This document shows, piece after piece, positions 42,467-50,985 of a stretch of 64,000 bases of DNA. The stretch's first letter is position 1. Each line of letters begins with the position of its first letter. Location: assembly GCF_023238445.1 (NCBI RefSeq), contig NZ_CP096658.1, forward strand, positions 1,736,001 to 1,800,000, in the 5' to 3' direction. Source of the stretch: Halorussus gelatinilyticus (GTDB lineage Archaea > Halobacteriota > Halobacteria > Halobacteriales > Haladaptataceae). The notes under the pieces were generated by a model, which saw nothing but the letters and a program-made list of their open reading frames with translations, made no database searches and was not told the origin of the DNA. The position numbers and the translations under genes are program-made.

Positions 42467-43531
42467 CTACAGCCAGCCTAATTCTGCGTTTCGCGCCTCA
42501 AGATACTCGTCGCCCAAGCCAGCACCGTCCGGCACCGACACCGCCTCTCCCTGCCGTTCCACGACGGTCTCCCGGAGGAACGGATGGCCGGGGTCGAACG
42601 ACGGACTGACCCGGACCCGGCGCTCGGAATCAAGCGTGAACAGGTCGGCGTCGAAGGCGCGGTGGTGGAGCGGATTCAGGACGAGCGCGTTCCGGGGGTC
42701 CTCCGCCGACTCGGGGGCCTCGCTCCGGGGCAGGACGTGCGCGAGGTCCAACAGCGACGCCTCGTCGATACCCGTCACGACGCACCGATTCCCGTAGCGG
42801 TCCAACACCTCGCTCCGGAACCGGGCGCTGACGGCGACCTCCTCGCGCTCGTAGCGCCGATACGTTCCGTCTCGTTGGCTCGCCCCGTCCGCGTCGCTCA
42901 CCACTTCGCCGGTCGGCCACTGCTTCACGTCGCCCGTCCGGACCCACTCGCGCCAGACCTCGGGCGCTCGCTCGTCGCTGTTCGACCGCACGCGGTCGTG
43001 GAGCCACGTCGGCGCGACCGTGTCGGCGTTCAGGACCGTGAAGTGAAAGCGGTAGTTCGGAATCCGGTTCCCCTCGCCGTCCGTGTACTGTTTCACCTCG
43101 AAGTAGTCCGGGACGCAGAGACCGCAGAACTCCACGACGCCTGGACGGGGCTTTCGGAACACCAGCACGGGCGGGACTTCCTCGCGGTTCCCCTTCGCGG
43201 CGGCGTCGAACGCGCGCTTGACTTTCCGGTTCTGCGGCGACTCGTCGTAGGGATTCCCGCGCTTGGCGTCGCCCCAGTAGTCGATGCGACCGAGCGACGT
43301 GGCCAGCAGGTCCCGCCACGGGTCGGCGTGCTGGGACACGCCGTCGTCGTTCGAGACGACGACGAGCGCCGCCGGTTGGTCGGTCACGTCGGAACTCAGG
43401 TCTCGAATCCCGCCCGTGTTCTTGATGCCGGCGTCGAGCGACCCGCGAATCGGGCGCAGGAACTCGTCGTCGGGGACGTTCGGGCTTCCCTTGTCCCGGT
43501 ACTCCTCGCCGATGCGGAACACGTCGTTCAT
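42467..43531 (-). CDS. HNH endonuclease with a large N-terminal recognition domain
   Basis: A 354-residue protein. The C terminus is an HNH nuclease: FRSEVLDRYGNRCVVTGIDE, the catalytic LAHVLPRSEAPESAEDPRNA, then LNPLHHRAFDADLF (about residues 240-310). The first 220 residues (DPWRDLLATSLGRIDYWGDA, then FEVKQYTDGEGNRIPNYRFH and VRSNSDERAPEVWREWVRTG) form a separate globular domain. It resembles domains preceding HNH in modification-dependent restriction enzymes of the ScoMcrA kind. No methyltransferase is beside it, so a type IV-like role is possible. The call of a nuclease is firm; the restriction role is inference. Confidence 0.78.
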   Translation of the reverse strand: MNDVFRIGEEYRDKGSPNVPDDEFLRPIRGSLDAGIKNTGGIRDLSSDVTDQPAALVVVSNDDGVSQHADPWRDLLATSLGRIDYWGDAKRGNPYDESPQNRKVKRAFDAAAKGNREEVPPVLVFRKPRPGVVEFCGLCVPDYFEVKQYTDGEGNRIPNYRFHFTVLNADTVAPTWLHDRVRSNSDERAPEVWREWVRTGDVKQWPTGEVVSDADGASQRDGTYRRYEREEVAVSARFRSEVLDRYGNRCVVTGIDEASLLDLAHVLPRSEAPESAEDPRNALVLNPLHHRAFDADLFTLDSERRVRVSPSFDPGHPFLRETVVERQGEAVSVPDGAGLGDEYLEARNAELGWL

Positions 43532-43732
43532 GTCTCCGACGAGAAATTCGAACCGTATAGCTTCCTCGAGTCGGCCGCGCCTGCGAAGAGTGGCGACGAC
43601 TCCGACGGACTGCGTCTCGCGCTATCGCCGAATCGTCCGCGAGCCATCAAACCTATATCACCCTACCCGTAAGCCCACGCCGATGTACTGGCACGCCAGC
43701 CTTCGGGTGGGTCCCCGCGACGAGGTGGACCG

Positions 43733-44299
43733 GTGAGTCGGCGCGCGCTGGTCGCAGTGGTCGCGCTGGTCGGCGTCCTCGGTGCCGGGGTCCTGTTCGC
43801 CGGCGGGACCGACCTCGGCGGCGAGTCCGGCATCGGCGCGGGCGACGCGACGGCGACCGAAACCGCGACGACAGCGCGGTCAGCGACCGGCACGACGGCA
43901 CCTGCGGCCGACGACGCGGGCGAATCGGGCGGTGGGAACGACGCGACAGCGACGACGAGCATGACGAGTTCCGAGTACGCCTTCACTATCGAGAACATCG
44001 AGAAGTGTGGAAGCACCTGCCGGGACGTGACGGCACGACTGACCAACTCCGGCGGCGAGACGCGCGAGAACGTCCGCGTCACGACCGCGATGCTCGCCGA
44101 CGGCGAAGTGCTGTGGTCGGGCAACGAGTCGGTCGGCACGCTCACCCCCGGCGAGTCGCACGTCTCCACCGAACGCGTGGACGTGGGATTCGCCGGCGGG
44201 ATGCAGATCAGCGCCAACGACGGCTACGTGACCATCGTCACCGTGGTCCGCTCCGAGAGCGGCAAGACGCGCTTCGCCGAGCGACGGAAGGTCGCTTAG
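43733..44299 (+). CDS. Secreted or membrane-anchored haloarchaeal protein
   Basis: A 188-residue protein with a GTG start. Residues 4-25 (RALVAVVALVGVLGAGVLFA) form a signal peptide or anchor. An Ala/Thr/Asp-rich linker of about 55 residues is probably glycosylated. The rest is a beta-sandwich-like domain (YAFTIENIEKCGSTCRDVTA with two cysteines, then LTNSGGETRENVRVTTAMLA), similar to CARDB-like domains. Its stop overlaps that of the convergent zinc-ribbon gene. No function known. Confidence 0.68.
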   Translation: MSRRALVAVVALVGVLGAGVLFAGGTDLGGESGIGAGDATATETATTARSATGTTAPAADDAGESGGGNDATATTSMTSSEYAFTIENIEKCGSTCRDVTARLTNSGGETRENVRVTTAMLADGEVLWSGNESVGTLTPGESHVSTERVDVGFAGGMQISANDGYVTIVTVVRSESGKTRFAERRKVA

Positions 44300-44403
44300 C
44301 GCTCTTCCAGTTCCGACCCGCAGTCGGGACACTCCTCGTCGGCGATAGTCACCTGCGCGTCGCACTCGGGGCAGAAGTCGAGGTAGCAGGCTGGGTCTCC
44401 CAT
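44296..44403 (-). CDS. Tiny zinc-ribbon protein (35 residues)
   Basis: Started at 44403, giving MGDPACYLDFCPECDAQVTI and ending DEECPDCGSELEER. Two CxxC pairs (CPEC, CPDC) make a complete rubredoxin-like zinc ribbon, so the gene is real despite its size. Longer frames upstream have a Lys/Arg-rich, non-haloarchaeal look. Many such micro-zinc proteins exist in haloarchaea, with roles in stress, transport and biofilm reported for some. The partner here is unknown. Confidence 0.7.
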   Translation of the reverse strand: MGDPACYLDFCPECDAQVTIADEECPDCGSELEER

Positions 44404-44501
44404 CGTCTGTTCCCTTCGATAGTGAGGAACAAAGGGTTTGTCCCGCTCCCGTCGTGGTGTTTCGAAACGCTTTTCCTTTTCATGCACCTCGTACCGAATG
44501 C

Positions 44502-44575
44502 GCCGCCTTAGCTCAGACTGGGAGAGCACTCGACTGAAGATCGAGCTGTCCCCGGTTCAAATCCGGGAGGCGGCA
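44502..44575 (+). tRNA. tRNA-Phe, anticodon GAA
   Basis: A 74-base cloverleaf: acceptor GCCGCCT with AGGCGGC plus discriminator A, D-arm TAGCTCAGACTGGGAGAGCA, anticodon loop CTGAAGA on a five-pair stem (CTCGA/TCGAG), and T-loop GGTTCAAATCC. CCA is not encoded. Confidence 0.95.
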
Positions 44576-45404
44576 TTTTCCTGCGAACGAAGTCAGTAGT
44601 GAAAATTCTCACGACCGGTTCGAACCCTGCAAGTTTACAGAGAGACGAAGAGGAGGAACACGAGAATCGATAGGAGAAGCCAGGTCCTACGGCTCAACGC
44701 TATCTCATATCGTTCCGATAGGTGCTTTCTGGTTTGTGCGAAGAAGAATAGACCGATACTAAGGCACTGTCTAGTTAAGCGATTCTGGAGTAGGCGGGTG
44801 GTACAGCGCTTCTCCGACCATGGCTGAATGGAGCAGCTTTCTGAATCTCACGTGAGGTGTTTGGTGAGATCGCCGAATTCACGTTGCTCATGGCTTAGCG
44901 GTGCATCGTATCATCAATTAGACACCGATTTCACGGGCGCTGCGACTGATTCATCATCCCACCGTCTATCGATTTCCCTTATCTAGACAGTGCCGATACT
45001 AACGAATAGTCCGGAAGAGAATGTAAAATCGATAAGCCCTGATCCTATTATCGGGATGTTAAACGAAATAAGTGATAGCTCCATCACCATCGCCTTTCTA
45101 CTACTACTTTGTCTCTCCTCTTTCGCGAGAACGAAGGTATCTGAAGCATGAGTAGTAATTTTCGTCCGAAATCCTCACTTCTCCCAAATACTCGTCACGA
45201 TTTTCGTTAGCTCTTATAACCCGGCGTCCTCAATGCCCATTAGTCGATTTGAGACCCGAACTCTGATGACAAATAATTTTCTAGGCCGAAATCAGCATAG
45301 AGGTTCTTCAGTCTCGACCCGTGCGCAGACGGCGCGACGGCCAGTCGATGAAAAACATCAACCGACAAGTCGCGTCGCTCGGGGCTTTCTGAGCGGATTC
45401 GTCG
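44576..45404 (+). other. 830-bp AT-rich non-coding scar behind tRNA-Phe
   Basis: Apart from the MITE (44763-44994) no gene is seen. Just behind the tRNA lies GGTTCGAACCCTGCAAG (about 44617-44633), matching the fragment behind tRNA-Val. The rest is much lower in GC than the chromosome, with only short meaningless frames, as expected of a decayed insertion next to a tRNA gene. Confidence 0.6.
44763..44994 (+). mobile_element. 232-bp MITE, copy 2 (inverted relative to copy 1)
   Basis: Begins GGCACTGTCTAGTTAAG and ends CTTATCTAGACAGTGCC. Flanked by a perfect 8-bp direct repeat GATACTAA (44755-44762 and 44995-45002). Sequence equals the reverse complement of the copy at 25044 except one base that I find (an A here near 44972 where copy 1 implies G). 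The fresh target duplication and identity point to recent movement. Confidence 0.88.
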
Positions 45405-45722
45405 TTACTGGGCCGGTTCGAGGCAGGCCTCGTGGACGGTCTCGTTGTTCTCGTTCGGCGTCCGCCGCTGCCCCGGTTGGATGGGTTCGCCACAGACCGC
45501 ACAGCGAAGCGTCGCGTCCTCCTCGGTCCCGGCGAACGTCTCCGTCAACTCGCCGGACCCCGCGGTGGCGTCGTATCCGAGCGCGAGCGCGCCGACACCG
45601 GCGAGCGTTCCGCTCAACCGCTTTCCTTTCCGAAGCGAACTAATCGCGACGACGGTCAGTGCGAGTGCGAGTACCGCGCGGCCGAGTCGGCTACGGTCGC
45701 CGACGTTCCTGGGTAACTCCAT
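45405..45722 (-). CDS. Membrane protein with C-terminal zinc-ribbon
   Basis: A 105-residue protein. Two hydrophobic stretches (LGRAVLALALTVVAISSLRK and SGTLAGVGALALGYDATAG) resemble the DUF2892/YgaP-like membrane module. The C-terminal 40 residues carry CAVCGEPIQPGQRR and an ETVHEACLE, together a CxxC...HxxxC zinc site. The combination is found in haloarchaea, but I know no function. It is oriented in series with the RDD gene upstream. Confidence 0.68.
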   Translation of the reverse strand: MELPRNVGDRSRLGRAVLALALTVVAISSLRKGKRLSGTLAGVGALALGYDATAGSGELTETFAGTEEDATLRCAVCGEPIQPGQRRTPNENNETVHEACLEPAQ

Positions 45723-45788
45723 ACGGGGACATGGGGCTCTGCGCCCTTGTAGTTCATCGCCGACGCTGGCCTCGGTTCGGGTTCGGGG

Positions 45789-46238
45789 CTACGTGTGGAC
45801 GACGACCGTGTCGCCGGCGAGGTCCCCGAGGCGCTGGTTGTCGTCGCTCGTGACCGAGGTGACGATGCCGACGAGGTAGAAGACGGGGAGCCCGTCCACG
45901 ATTCGGAGGAGATTTCGGACGACGGCCGCGCCCCACGTAATCTCGGACCCGTCCGACTTGACGACCACGATGTCGCGGTAGTGCTTCCCGACGGTCTGCC
46001 CGTAGTACCCCTCGAAGGCGGTCTGGTACGCGAGGAGTCCGAGCGGTGTGCCGAACTGGAGCGCGACGAGCGTTCCGCCCAGCGCACCGAGCGACCCGCC
46101 GACGAACGCGACCCCGGCGACGAAGCCGAGAACGCCGACGCCGATACTCACGAGGAGTCCGTCGATGAGGAGCGCCTCGAACCGACGGTCGAGGACGCCG
46201 GCGTACTTGTCCATGTCCGGTGAGGGATATTGTTCCAT
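45789..46238 (-). CDS. RDD-family membrane protein
   Basis: A 149-residue protein. The RDD signature is present as VLDRRFEALLIDGLLVSIGV, with three hydrophobic helices and the conserved YYGQTVGKHYRDIVVV loop and LGDLAGDTVVV end. RDD proteins are small integral membrane proteins; some act as Na+/H+ antiporters in halophiles, but most are uncharacterised. Confidence 0.85.
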   Translation of the reverse strand: MEQYPSPDMDKYAGVLDRRFEALLIDGLLVSIGVGVLGFVAGVAFVGGSLGALGGTLVALQFGTPLGLLAYQTAFEGYYGQTVGKHYRDIVVVKSDGSEITWGAAVVRNLLRIVDGLPVFYLVGIVTSVTSDDNQRLGDLAGDTVVVHT

Positions 46239-46436
46239 GGTACGCCGAAGTGGCGAACTATCCCACTAATAACTTATTCTATAATCTGATAATTCGACGG
46301 CGATAGCCAGCGGACGGTGCAGACCGGGGTCCGTGGCCGGCCGCTTCGAGTCGATGATAGCGTCTATCACGGGTCGGAGGCACACGGCTCTGTACCGAGC
46401 GAAGGTTTATACTTCGGATTTCGCTAGGCCAACGTG

Positions 46437-47162
46437 ATGGAGTCCCCGTTCGACGTGTTACTCGTCGATGAAGACGCCGACGACGAGGAGGTAGAGCAGG
46501 CGTACAGGCGGCGGGTGAAAGAAGCCCATCCGGACCAAGGCGGGTCGGTCGAGGAGTTTCAGGCGGTCCGGCGGGCCTACGAGCGGATTCAGGCGGGCTA
46601 CGAGGCAAACGGGAGCGCGGCCGGGACGAAGGAGACCGCCGCCGAGGAAAACGGGAACGCGGCCGGAGCGGACGTCGAGACGACCGATTTCGCAGGGGAA
46701 GACGAACGGAGCAGTCCGGAGCCCGACCCCCGACGCGCCTACTCGGAGGTCGAGTATCTCAACTACGACGTGCTGAGCGACTTCGGGTGGCGACCCGAGG
46801 ACGACGATCTCTTCGGGAAGGCGGCCGCGGCGGACTTGGACGAGGAGGACTACGGCGCGTTCGAGGTCCACCCCGGCGAGTCGCTGCTGGAGGCCGCCGA
46901 GGACCGCGGGTTCGCGTGGCCGTTCGCCTGCCGCGGCGGAGCCTGCGCGAACTGTGCGATCCTGTTGCTCGACGGCGAGTTGTCGATGCCGGCCAGCCAC
47001 GTACTCCCCGAGGAGTTGATGGAGCGGGGCTTTCGGCTCTCGTGCAACGGGATGCCCATCACGGACGAGTTGAAGGTCGTCTACAACGTCAAGCACATGC
47101 CGGAACTCGACGACCTGCTGTTGCCGCCCCAACCGTTCGAGAACGCGTATCCCGACCGGTGA
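46437..47162 (+). CDS. fer: J-domain-fused 2Fe-2S ferredoxin
   Basis: A 241-residue protein. Residues 1-55 are a J domain with the HPD motif in EAHPDQGGSVEEF. An acidic linker of about 65 residues follows, then a plant-type ferredoxin of haloarchaeal kind with the cluster motif CRGGACANC and the fourth Cys in RLSCNG. A GTG one codon upstream is an alternative start. The ferredoxin carries electrons for 2-oxoacid oxidoreductases. The J domain could recruit DnaK for cluster loading or folding. A TATA box (TTTATAC near 46405) precedes it. Confidence 0.88.
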   Translation: MESPFDVLLVDEDADDEEVEQAYRRRVKEAHPDQGGSVEEFQAVRRAYERIQAGYEANGSAAGTKETAAEENGNAAGADVETTDFAGEDERSSPEPDPRRAYSEVEYLNYDVLSDFGWRPEDDDLFGKAAAADLDEEDYGAFEVHPGESLLEAAEDRGFAWPFACRGGACANCAILLLDGELSMPASHVLPEELMERGFRLSCNGMPITDELKVVYNVKHMPELDDLLLPPQPFENAYPDR

Positions 47163-47231
47163 GGGCTTCGCCGAGAAGCGGTAGCCCGGCGTGCCGAACC
47201 ATTAACTACCGCCTCTGAGAAGCCCTCGCGT

Positions 47232-47900
47232 ATGAGAGCAGGCGTACTCGGCATCGTCCGGGACGACTTCGAGGTCGTAGACTCGTTTTCCGAGACTGTC
47301 GAGCGCGACGACAGGGAGTTAGAGCGCGTCCTCGACGTGCGCCGGGTGTTCTCGCTCCCCGGCGGGGACGTCGCGTTCGAGGGCCGCGCCGCCGTCGAGC
47401 GCGTCGTGAACCGGACGACGACCGAACTCGACTACGGCGAGGTCCGGGTCGAGGAGACGCCCCGGACCGAGACGCGCGTGACAGAGGTGGTCGGCGTGCC
47501 CGGCGAGTTCGTCGTCGCCGGGAGCGGCCGGGGAACCTTCGCGTTCGACCTCGTGAGTCGGGACACCGGCGCGGACATCGACCGCGCCGCCCTCGACTTG
47601 AGCGCGCTCCTCGAGGCCCAGCGCGACGCCGAACCGTGGAAAGCGGGCTTCCGCGAGCTGGACGGCGCGTGCGAGAACGGCGTCCTCCACGGGAGCGACT
47701 TGCTGAGCGACGAGCGACTCGCTGACCTGCTGGACGGTGCCGCGTTCAATCAGTTGGGTCTCGACTGCACGTACGACGACCGGTCGCTCAAGATGACCGC
47801 TGCCGAGAGCGGCTACGTCGAGGTGTACCGACCGTCGGACTTCGAGACGGCGGAGTTCCTCCAGTACCTCCGCGATGCGGTGGTGCCGCACGCCGAGTGA
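47232..47900 (+). CDS. Uncharacterised haloarchaeal protein downstream of the ferredoxin
   Basis: A 222-residue soluble acidic protein beginning MRAGVLGIVRDDFEVVDSFS. No membrane segment or catalytic motif is seen. Alternating strands in RVEETPRTETRVTEVVGVPG and a C-terminal GLDCTYDDRSLKMTAAESGY suggest a compact alpha/beta fold. I recall similar proteins throughout haloarchaea without function. It lies 70 bases after the ferredoxin gene on the same strand and has a close TATA-less gap, so co-transcription is plausible. Confidence 0.65.
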   Translation: MRAGVLGIVRDDFEVVDSFSETVERDDRELERVLDVRRVFSLPGGDVAFEGRAAVERVVNRTTTELDYGEVRVEETPRTETRVTEVVGVPGEFVVAGSGRGTFAFDLVSRDTGADIDRAALDLSALLEAQRDAEPWKAGFRELDGACENGVLHGSDLLSDERLADLLDGAAFNQLGLDCTYDDRSLKMTAAESGYVEVYRPSDFETAEFLQYLRDAVVPHAE

Positions 47901-48026
47901 GTCACCGTCGCGCGAGCCGACGACCGGCGGCCGAGGGCGGGCGCGTCCGTCGAATCCGACCCTCGTCGTCGTGCGATAACCTCTCACGGAAGCCTTATCA
48001 GTCGCACGGCTCTCTCTACAGTTGCA

Positions 48027-48221
48027 ATGGCGAAAGGTACGGTTGACTTCTTCAACGACACGGGCGGTTACGGCTTTATCGAGACTGAGGACGAGGACGA
48101 GGACGTTTTCTTCCACATGGAAGACGTTGGCGGCCCGGACCTCGAAGAGGGACAGGAAATAGAGTTCGACATCGAGCAGGCAGACAAGGGTCCGCGCGCG
48201 ACCAACGTCCAGCGACTGTAA
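48027..48221 (+). CDS. cspA: Cold-shock-domain protein
   Basis: A 64-residue single cold-shock domain. RNP-1-like GGYGFIET (12-19) and RNP-2-like DVFFHMEDV (26-34) are intact. It binds single-stranded RNA or DNA and melts secondary structure. An acidic insert (EDEDED) marks the haloarchaeal form. A T-rich stretch (TTCATTTTTCG) about 30 bases after the stop is a likely terminator. Confidence 0.93.
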   Translation: MAKGTVDFFNDTGGYGFIETEDEDEDVFFHMEDVGGPDLEEGQEIEFDIEQADKGPRATNVQRL

Positions 48222-48349
48222 TTCGGTCGGACTTTCAGATACAATTACTTCATTTTTCGAGCGTCGAGCGACCGTTAGCGGTGGCCGTGTAAGGAAATCG
48301 AGCGACCGTTAGCAGTTGCAGTGCAGAAGAGTCGGGGGACCCGACGGCG

Positions 48350-49198
48350 TTACTCGCCGAGGCGCGCCATCTCGTCGTCGGAGAGTTCGACCGCGGAGGC
48401 CGCGACGTTCTGTTCGAGGTGGTCCACGCTGGAGGTGCCCGGAATCGGAATCGTGACCGGCGAGTGCTGGAGGAGCCACGCCAGCGCGACCTGTCGGGGC
48501 GTCGCGTCGTGGTCGTCGGCCACCTCCTTCAGCACGGACTCCTTGTCGCCGAGGTCGCCGCCACCGATGGGGAAGTACGAGATGAAGCCGATGCCGGCGT
48601 CCTCGCAGGCCTCCAGCACGTCTTCGTGGTCGCGGTTGCCGACGTTGTACTCGTTCTGGACCGTCGCCACCTCGACCATGTCGCGGGCCTCGTCCAACTG
48701 CTCGACCGAGACGTTGCTCAGGCCCACGTGGTCCACCAGCCCGTCGTCTTTCAACTCGGCGAAGGTGTTCACCGCGTCCTCGAACGAGCAGTCCACGTCG
48801 GGGGTGTGCAACTGGTAGAGGTCGATGCTCTCGACGCCGAGCCTGTCGAGGCTACAGAGGACCTGATTCCGGAAGTAGTCGGGGCCGCCGTGGGGAATCC
48901 AGTCGCCAGAGCGATTGCGCAGGAGTCCGGCCTTGGTCCCGACGACCGCCTCGTCGGGGTCGATGGCCTCCCGGACGATGCGCTCGCTGACCCCCGGCCC
49001 GTAGGAGTCGGCGGTGTCCACGAAATCGACGTTCATCTCGACCGCGCGCCGAACCACGTCGCGGGCCTCGTCTTCGTCGTCCGGGCGACCGATGATGTCC
49101 TCGCCCGTCAGCCGCATCGCGCCGTACGCGAGGCGATGGACCGTCAACTCGCCGCCGATGTCGAACGTGTCGCTCTGGTTCTCACTGACTTCGACCAT
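48350..49198 (-). CDS. Aldo/keto reductase
   Basis: A 282-residue TIM-barrel oxidoreductase started at 49198. Catalytic Asp and Tyr lie in VDFVDTADSYGPG, Lys in VVGTKAGLL and His in YQLHTPDVD. The NADPH-binding end is IPIPGTSSVDHLEQNV. It reduces aldehydes or ketones of unknown identity. Unlike the aldo/keto reductase at 32.4 kb it is complete. The two genes are only distantly similar. Confidence 0.9.
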   Translation of the reverse strand: MVEVSENQSDTFDIGGELTVHRLAYGAMRLTGEDIIGRPDDEDEARDVVRRAVEMNVDFVDTADSYGPGVSERIVREAIDPDEAVVGTKAGLLRNRSGDWIPHGGPDYFRNQVLCSLDRLGVESIDLYQLHTPDVDCSFEDAVNTFAELKDDGLVDHVGLSNVSVEQLDEARDMVEVATVQNEYNVGNRDHEDVLEACEDAGIGFISYFPIGGGDLGDKESVLKEVADDHDATPRQVALAWLLQHSPVTIPIPGTSSVDHLEQNVAASAVELSDDEMARLGE

Positions 49199-49306
49199 AT
49201 CTAATCCCTTTCGCCGACCGTCAATAGTGGTTCCGGCGGGTCGGCTACGACACCCGAATCGCATCGAGCCAGATACTTTTGAGGGTCGCCGTCGAAGAGA
49301 GGCTAC

Positions 49307-50164
49307 ATGTCCGACGCGCGCGTCGCCACGGAGCCACCGACCACGTTCGGCTACTCGCGGTCGGCGGTCGCGGCCGACCTCGCGGCCATCGCGGTGGTCG
49401 CGCTCGTCCTCGTCGGCGTCGAGGTCCTGCTCCCCGCGGCGGTCCACGCGCGACTCGCGTTCGACCACGCCGCGCTCGAACCCGCCACGCTGCTCACGGC
49501 GGCGTACGTTCACGCCGACTTCGGCCATCTGCTGAGCAACCTCGGTGGCTACGTCTCGCTGGCGCTCGTGACCTACCTCGTCTGTCTGCACGCCGACCGA
49601 CGGTCGTGGTTCCGCCGGACGCTTCCCGTCTTTCTGCTGGTCCTCCCCGTCGCGGTCAACCTCACGAGCTACGTCATCCTCGAAACGCGGTTCCCCGGCG
49701 CGTCGCCCGTCTCGCGGGGGTTCTCGGGCGTCGTCGCGGGCTTCGGCGGGTTCCTGCTGGCCGCGGTGAGCGTCCACCTTCGGCGGACCTACTCGCGCGA
49801 GACGGTCTTCTTCGTCGGCCAGTTCGCGGTCCTGCTCCTGCTCGGGGAACTGCTCTGGATTTACGCCGCGCGCGTGACTCTCCTCGAAGGCGCGTTAGTC
49901 GGAACCGGACTCGCTCTGGCCGTCTCGGGCATCGTCTCGCGGACGCGCGGGCGGACCTACGGCGACGACCACTACCAGCAGGTCGGCTTCGACCTGCTCT
50001 ACGTCGGGTTGGTGTTGGCGCTGTTGGTCTGGCTGGTCTACGGTCTCTTCCCGGCCGACCCGACCGCGGACGGCACCTTCACGAACGTCTTCGCGCACGG
50101 CGCGGGATTCGTGGAGGGCGGCCTGCTCGCGGCGCTGACGCTGGTTTTGGTCCGGCCTCGGTGA
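49307..50164 (+). CDS. Rhomboid-family intramembrane serine protease
   Basis: A 285-residue protein with about seven hydrophobic helices. Rhomboid features are HADFGHLLSN in the second transmembrane region, the active-site GFSG (SRGFSGVVAGFGGFL), and the catalytic His in NVFAHGAGFVEGGL. A large loop (RTRGRTYGDDHYQQVGF) separates helices five and six. It cleaves membrane proteins within or next to the bilayer. The substrate is unknown. Confidence 0.87.
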   Translation: MSDARVATEPPTTFGYSRSAVAADLAAIAVVALVLVGVEVLLPAAVHARLAFDHAALEPATLLTAAYVHADFGHLLSNLGGYVSLALVTYLVCLHADRRSWFRRTLPVFLLVLPVAVNLTSYVILETRFPGASPVSRGFSGVVAGFGGFLLAAVSVHLRRTYSRETVFFVGQFAVLLLLGELLWIYAARVTLLEGALVGTGLALAVSGIVSRTRGRTYGDDHYQQVGFDLLYVGLVLALLVWLVYGLFPADPTADGTFTNVFAHGAGFVEGGLLAALTLVLVRPR

Positions 50165-50244
50165 CCCACTTGCATCGCGGCTCCCGGATTCCGTCCCGTA
50201 GTGAGCAACAGATTTGAATACGCGCGCCGCCTATCCGAGACACG

Positions 50245-50835
50245 ATGATGGCGACTACCCACGCTCTGTTCGGGATGGCGCTCGGCGCGCTCTCGCTGGT
50301 CGTCGCGCCCGAGTACGCCACCGCGGCTATCGCGGCGGGCGGCGTCGGGGGACTGTTCCCCGACCTCGACCTCGCGGGCGACCACCGGAAGGTCCTCCAC
50401 TTCCCGGTGTACTACGCTCTCGCGGCGGTTCCGGCGCTCGCGCTCGCCGCGCTCGCGCCCTCCGTCGCCACGGTTGCCGTGGCGGTCTTCCTCGCGTCCG
50501 CGGCGCTCCACGCCGCCAGCGACGCGCTCGGCGGCGGTCTCGAACTCCGGCCGTGGGAGGCGACCTCCCAATCAGCCGTCTACGACCACTACCGCGGCCG
50601 GTGGATCCGTCCCCGTCGCTGGATTCGCTACGACGGCGCGCCCGAGGACCTGCTCGCGGCGGCCGTCTTCGCCGTTCCCGGCGTCCTCTACCCCGACCGA
50701 TTGCAGGCGGTCGTCCTCGCGTTGTTGGCGGTCTCGACCGGTTACGCCCTCGTCAGGAAGCCCCTCGTAGACTTCGGCGAGAGCGTCGTAGACCGACTTC
50801 CGGCCGGACTCGCCGCGCGTCTGCTGGACGACTGA
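50245..50835 (+). CDS. YdjM/DUF457-type membrane-bound metal-dependent hydrolase-like protein
   Basis: A 196-residue protein opening MMATTHALFGMALGALSLVV, with the metal-site hints THALFG and GGLFPDLDLAGDHRK typical of the family, and four to five hydrophobic helices. A second His-rich segment reads AALHAASDALGGG. Family members are predicted hydrolases of unknown substrate; activity is not proven. Confidence 0.8.
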   Translation: MMATTHALFGMALGALSLVVAPEYATAAIAAGGVGGLFPDLDLAGDHRKVLHFPVYYALAAVPALALAALAPSVATVAVAVFLASAALHAASDALGGGLELRPWEATSQSAVYDHYRGRWIRPRRWIRYDGAPEDLLAAAVFAVPGVLYPDRLQAVVLALLAVSTGYALVRKPLVDFGESVVDRLPAGLAARLLDD

Positions 50836-50985
50836 CCCGGCCGAAACCGTTCGTTCGCGGTTCGCCGCTGGGCGACGTTCCCGTGGCCGGGTTCGGCCAC
50901 GAGAAGGCTTCGCACGGCGCGTAACCGCACTACTGCGCATCGAAGGGTTTATCCGCCGCGTGACCCTCAGACTCCAGTAATAACT

